Of a stretch of DNA of 64,000 bases, positions 61,009 through 64,000 are shown piece by piece (the first letter of the stretch is position 1; every line of letters starts with the position of its first letter). Under the pieces are notes generated by a model. It saw only the letters and a program-made list of their open reading frames with translations. It was not told the DNA's origin and ran no database searches. Where the stretch lies: assembly GCF_015645385.1 (NCBI RefSeq), contig NZ_JADOET010000010.1:1-64000 (forward strand), given 5' to 3'. Source of the stretch: Winogradskyella marina (GTDB lineage Bacteria > Bacteroidota > Bacteroidia > Flavobacteriales > Flavobacteriaceae). A program made the translations under genes and the position numbers.

Positions 61009-62193
61009 ATGAAGATATTAGTTATAAACTCAGGAAGCTCGTCAATAAAATTCCAATTGATAGAAATGCCCTCTGAAACTCTAGTTTGTAGTGGTTTAGT
61101 TGAGCGTATTGGAGAAAAAGATGCTATTTTAAATTATAAAACGCAACACAAAGATATTAAGCAAGTTGTACATGTTAAGGATTATAAACAAGGCTTAAAA
61201 AAAATTGAAGATTTATTATTAGATCCTGAAAAAGGAGTGATAAAAAATACAGATGAAATTGAAATTATTGGACATCGTGTGGTTCATGGTGGTAATTCGT
61301 TTTCTGAAACAGCTTTAGTTACTGAAACCGTAAAACAAGACATAAAAAACTGTAGTTCTTTAGCTCCTTTGCATAATCCAAATAATCTTCAAGGGATAAT
61401 AGTAGCAGAACAATTGTTTCCTAATGCTAAACAGGTGGCTGTTTTTGATACGGCGTTTTTTCAAACACTACCAGAAAAAGCTAAAAAATATGCGCTTCCT
61501 AACGCATTATATAAGGAACATCAGATTCAGGTGTATGGTTTTCATGGCACAAGTCATAAGTATGTTTCAGAAAAAGCACTCAATTATTTAAACCTAAAAT
61601 CCTCTAAAATTATCACTATTCATTTAGGTAACGGTTGTAGTATGACTGCAATTAAAAATGGTAAAAGTGTAGATCATAGTTTAGGATTTACACCATCAAA
61701 TGGCCTAATTATGGGAACACGAACTGGTGATATAGACCATGCTATTATTTTCTATTTAGTGAATACTTTAGGCTATAGTTTAGATGACGTAAGCACAATG
61801 GTGACAAAACAAGGTGGTATGTTGGGCTTAACTGGGTATTCAGATTTGAGAGATATAGAAAAAGAAGCCGGAAATGGTAACAAAGAGTGTCAACTAGCTT
61901 TAGCAATGAACGCATATCGCATTAAAAAATATATTGGTGCTTATGCTGCCGCAATGAATGGATTAGATGCTATTGTTTTTACCGCAGGAATTGGTGAAAA
62001 CTCGAGTATTATCCGACAATTAGTAGGCGAAGATATGGATTTCTTTGGGATTGCTATCGATACCTCTAAAAATGAAATTAGGTCAAACTCAATAAGAGAA
62101 ATTAATACCGACACATCAAAAGTTAAGGTTTTAATTATTCCAACGAATGAAGAACTAGAAATTGCTAAGCAGGCGTTTAATCTCGTGAATTAG
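61009..62193 (+). CDS. ackA: Acetate kinase
   Basis: A 394-residue ASKHA-fold kinase that converts acetyl phosphate and ADP to acetate and ATP. It starts MKILVINSGSSSIKFQLIE, has GHRVVHGGNSF and HLGNGCSMTAIKNGKSVDHSLGFTPSNGLIMGTRTGDIDHAI, and ends with FTAGIGENSSIIR. The ATG at 61009 fits the family; another in-frame ATG at 61000 is possible. It is in the same operon as pta and convergent with the MscS gene, five bases away. Confidence 0.95.
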   Translation: MKILVINSGSSSIKFQLIEMPSETLVCSGLVERIGEKDAILNYKTQHKDIKQVVHVKDYKQGLKKIEDLLLDPEKGVIKNTDEIEIIGHRVVHGGNSFSETALVTETVKQDIKNCSSLAPLHNPNNLQGIIVAEQLFPNAKQVAVFDTAFFQTLPEKAKKYALPNALYKEHQIQVYGFHGTSHKYVSEKALNYLNLKSSKIITIHLGNGCSMTAIKNGKSVDHSLGFTPSNGLIMGTRTGDIDHAIIFYLVNTLGYSLDDVSTMVTKQGGMLGLTGYSDLRDIEKEAGNGNKECQLALAMNAYRIKKYIGAYAAAMNGLDAIVFTAGIGENSSIIRQLVGEDMDFFGIAIDTSKNEIRSNSIREINTDTSKVKVLIIPTNEELEIAKQAFNLVN

Positions 62194-62198
62194 AACTT

Positions 62199-63125
62199 CT
62201 ATTGTGGTTTGTCATAGTTAAAATCACGAGGATCTTTTCGAACCCTTAAAGGAATATCTTCTTCATTCTTATATAATTTAAGTTCAGTAATATTGGCAGG
62301 AAGATTAAATCCTTTTTCATCGAGAAGTTCTTTGACTTGCTTAATTATAAGTCCTCGTAATACTCTTGATGACTTTCTATAATCTAAGGTTTCTACCCAG
62401 AAAAAGACTTTTAGATTAACCGTACTTGCCGATAATTCGTTTTCAATAACAAAATTATCGTGAACATCATCGTGCACAATTTCGGGATGGTTATCTAATA
62501 TGTCTTGAATTGCTGCTTTGGCGTCCTCTATATGATCTTCATAACCAATACCTACAATAAATTCATTTCTAAAATAGCCATCAGCCGTGTAGTTTTCAAC
62601 CGCTTTTGTAAGCACGTCGCTATTGGGTACAAAAATATCGCGTCCATCGGATGTTTTTATATGTGTATATCTAAAATTTAAGGCTTTTACTTTTCCAAAT
62701 AATTCACCTACCATAATAGTATCGTTAACGTTAAAAGGTCTGTTGAAAGCTAAAATTATTCCGGCTAAAAAGTTTTTACCAATATCTTGAAATGCAAACC
62801 CTAAAATAATAGCTGCTCCACCTGCTGCTGTTAATATTCCTGTTGCTACTCCACTTAAACCAGCAACTTCTAATGCTAATAATATAGAGATTAAAACGAA
62901 AATAATCTTAATAGCTTGAACTAGAAATCGAGCCATTAAAGGGTCTTCAGCTTTTTTTAAGATACGTTTTTTGTAAATACTAGTCAATAGTTTTGCAATA
63001 AGTACTCCTACAACAATTACCAATATACCTAGTGCAATTCTTGGTAAAATGTCTAACAATTCATAGTAATAATTTTGAACAGATTTAGAGATGGTTTCCG
63101 AAGCTGTTTGTAGTAATATTATCAT
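62199..63125 (-). CDS. Mechanosensitive channel, MscS family
   Basis: A 308-residue inner-membrane protein. Three helices lie at about residues 20-45, 70-88 and 95-125. The third holds the glycine/alanine-rich pore pattern GVATGILTAAGGAAIILGFAFQDIGKNFLAGIILAF. The C-terminal beta and alpha/beta cytoplasmic vestibule domain follows (FNVNDTIMVGELFGKV, FVPNSDVLTKAVENYT). It opens on hypo-osmotic tension and releases solutes. It stands convergent to ackA on one side and after the dioxygenase-like gene on the other. Confidence 0.9.
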   Translation of the reverse strand: MIILLQTASETISKSVQNYYYELLDILPRIALGILVIVVGVLIAKLLTSIYKKRILKKAEDPLMARFLVQAIKIIFVLISILLALEVAGLSGVATGILTAAGGAAIILGFAFQDIGKNFLAGIILAFNRPFNVNDTIMVGELFGKVKALNFRYTHIKTSDGRDIFVPNSDVLTKAVENYTADGYFRNEFIVGIGYEDHIEDAKAAIQDILDNHPEIVHDDVHDNFVIENELSASTVNLKVFFWVETLDYRKSSRVLRGLIIKQVKELLDEKGFNLPANITELKLYKNEEDIPLRVRKDPRDFNYDKPQ

Positions 63126-63237
63126 GTGTTTTTTAATTTGCTCTTAATTATGTTTCAACAATGCGTATTCCTAAAAATAAGAATTATTACAATTAAGTTA
63201 AAGTTTATTTTAACATATTAAAAGTGAAAATAAAAAA

Positions 63238-63262
63238 AGCGTCCTAAAAGCATTAGGACGCT
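63238..63262 (-). terminator. Terminator of the dioxygenase-like gene
   Basis: GCGTCCTA pairs with TAGGACGC around seven bases. On the minus strand it is followed by seven or more Ts. It lies just past the gene ending at 63285. Confidence 0.8.
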
Positions 63263-63284
63263 AAGAACACATTATAGAGTTTAA

Positions 63285-63896
63285 TTATAAATTTGCTAAT
63301 GTTTCATTAGCTTTTAAAGTAATATTACGTTCAGCAACCAAAATACCATCTTCTGATTTTAATTTAAGTATTCGTGTTGGATCACCTTTTTTCACCATAC
63401 GTTTTCTACAAGATTTTGTAAGAAGAGGGTCTTCATCAAATAAAAATGATTCTACAGCATACTCTTGCTTAGAAGGTGCTTTTATAAGTGGAAATATTTG
63501 TTGCGGTTGATTATATCTTCTATCTCCTCCAGGGACAAACGTGTATAACGTATAGCGTCCGTCAGCATCGGTTTTAACCCAACTTCTATGAAACACATAA
63601 CGTCTATCACCTGTATTTCTCAAATCAAAATCACCATCTTCATCGGGCTGCTCTATAAATAGAATAACATCTTTTGCAGGTGTTACGCCATCACTTTGAT
63701 AAATAATACCAGTTAGCTTTAACTTATTTGTTTTCGATCTATAATCTGGTATTGTATCTGTATGACTCATCTGGTCTTCCGCGCGATCATATATAGGACT
63801 ATTAAAATCTAAGTTAGAGTTCTGTTCTTGTGCAGAAACTCCAATCAATACGCTATGGAAGCATATAATACAAAATAAGGTCTTTAGATTTTTCAT
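63285..63896 (-). CDS. Intradiol-dioxygenase-like secreted protein, iron ligands missing
   Basis: A 203-residue exported protein. The signal peptide ends at GVSAQ (residue about 23). The layout matches protocatechuate/intradiol dioxygenase-type proteins: KLTGIIYQSDGVTPAKDVILFIEQPDEDG, then RSWVKTDADGRYTLYTFVPG and PLIKAPSKQEYAVESFLFDEDPLL. The HxH iron pair reads QIF, and the tyrosine ligands of the strand before it are also absent. It therefore probably lost catalysis. It has a terminator and stands alone at the window edge; the 100 bp beyond it hold nothing recognised. Confidence 0.7.
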   Translation of the reverse strand: MKNLKTLFCIICFHSVLIGVSAQEQNSNLDFNSPIYDRAEDQMSHTDTIPDYRSKTNKLKLTGIIYQSDGVTPAKDVILFIEQPDEDGDFDLRNTGDRRYVFHRSWVKTDADGRYTLYTFVPGGDRRYNQPQQIFPLIKAPSKQEYAVESFLFDEDPLLTKSCRKRMVKKGDPTRILKLKSEDGILVAERNITLKANETLANL

Positions 63897-64000
63897 GAGA
63901 ATTAGATTTTGGGTTTTACCAAAATTCCAGCTTTTAAATCATAATGCCTTAAAAATCACACCAATGCTACATTTTTACGATAAACCGAAAAAAAAAACAA

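Noticed and set aside
1..64000. tRNA, rRNA, CRISPR arrays, phage or insertion sequence
   Set aside because: I looked for regular spacer arrays, transposase motifs, integrases and rRNA-like stretches and saw none; tRNA detection by eye is limited.

Overview
The window is about 64 kb of a low-GC chromosome that looks like a marine or environmental Flavobacteriaceae (Bacteroidota). The evidence is promoter -7 boxes of the TAnnTTTG type, a secreted protein with a type IX secretion (T9SS) sorting tail, a Nudix/winged-helix sugar regulator, many outer-membrane barrels, and weak Shine-Dalgarno signals. It is ordinary chromosome: I saw no rRNA, tRNA, CRISPR array, prophage or insertion sequence. I ran no searches; family names come from motif recognition.

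Layout. 1-282: dispersed hairpin repeats. 283-942: Crp-type regulator. 1026-4457: a TetR repressor with a DUF2062 membrane protein, another membrane protein and an FG-GAP/ASPIC protein; two matching palindromes flank the tetR gene. 4688-21978: a roughly 17-kb run of same-strand genes with almost no gaps. It encodes a zinc-ribbon protein, a four-helix cysteine-pair membrane protein, a pseudo-phosphatase/kinase-like/outer-membrane barrel protein, a Rieske-glutamate-synthase fusion, a glutaredoxin-glutaredoxin-thioredoxin-reductase fusion, DUF2721, a Rieske-TPP oxidase fusion, a broken YHS gene, an HtrA-like protease, a K+ channel, a CPA1 antiporter, a DUF6268 barrel, polyphosphate kinase and a DUF5706 (Pycsar-effector-like) membrane protein. 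I read this as one redox, ion and envelope stress operon, and it is the most unusual part of the window.

21979-22678: repeats, then a promoter preceded by LytTR-type direct repeats, driving a T9SS-exported choice-of-anchor-A protein (22679-24334). 24624-30680: a mannitol-type polyol catabolic locus (outer-membrane protein, NCS1-like transporter, mannitol 2-dehydrogenase family enzyme, PfkB kinase), divergent from a Nudix-type regulator. 30954-36182: a barrel protein, a luciferase-like monooxygenase, a 54-residue single-helix protein, a CPA2/Kef antiporter and MarC. 36356-37276: glutaminase. 37460-42441: a TetR-controlled reductase and aldehyde-detoxification operon ending in a DJ-1/Hsp31-like lipoprotein.

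42657-50945: a double-DUF302 lipoprotein, a degenerate ThiE homologue, a DMT exporter, stress proteins, a nucleotidase, a DnaQ/GIY-YIG nuclease fusion, a PepSY-like secreted protein and a membrane TPR-HTH regulator. 51044-55041: a YbbA/YbbP-like ABC exporter divergent from a TesA-like lipoprotein esterase. 55076-58626: a DEAD-box helicase, two cold-shock proteins, a Crp-type regulator and a fatty-acid desaturase, a cold-adaptation flavoured set. 58888-62193: pta-ackA. 62199-63896: an MscS channel and an intradiol-dioxygenase-like secreted protein that has lost its iron ligands.
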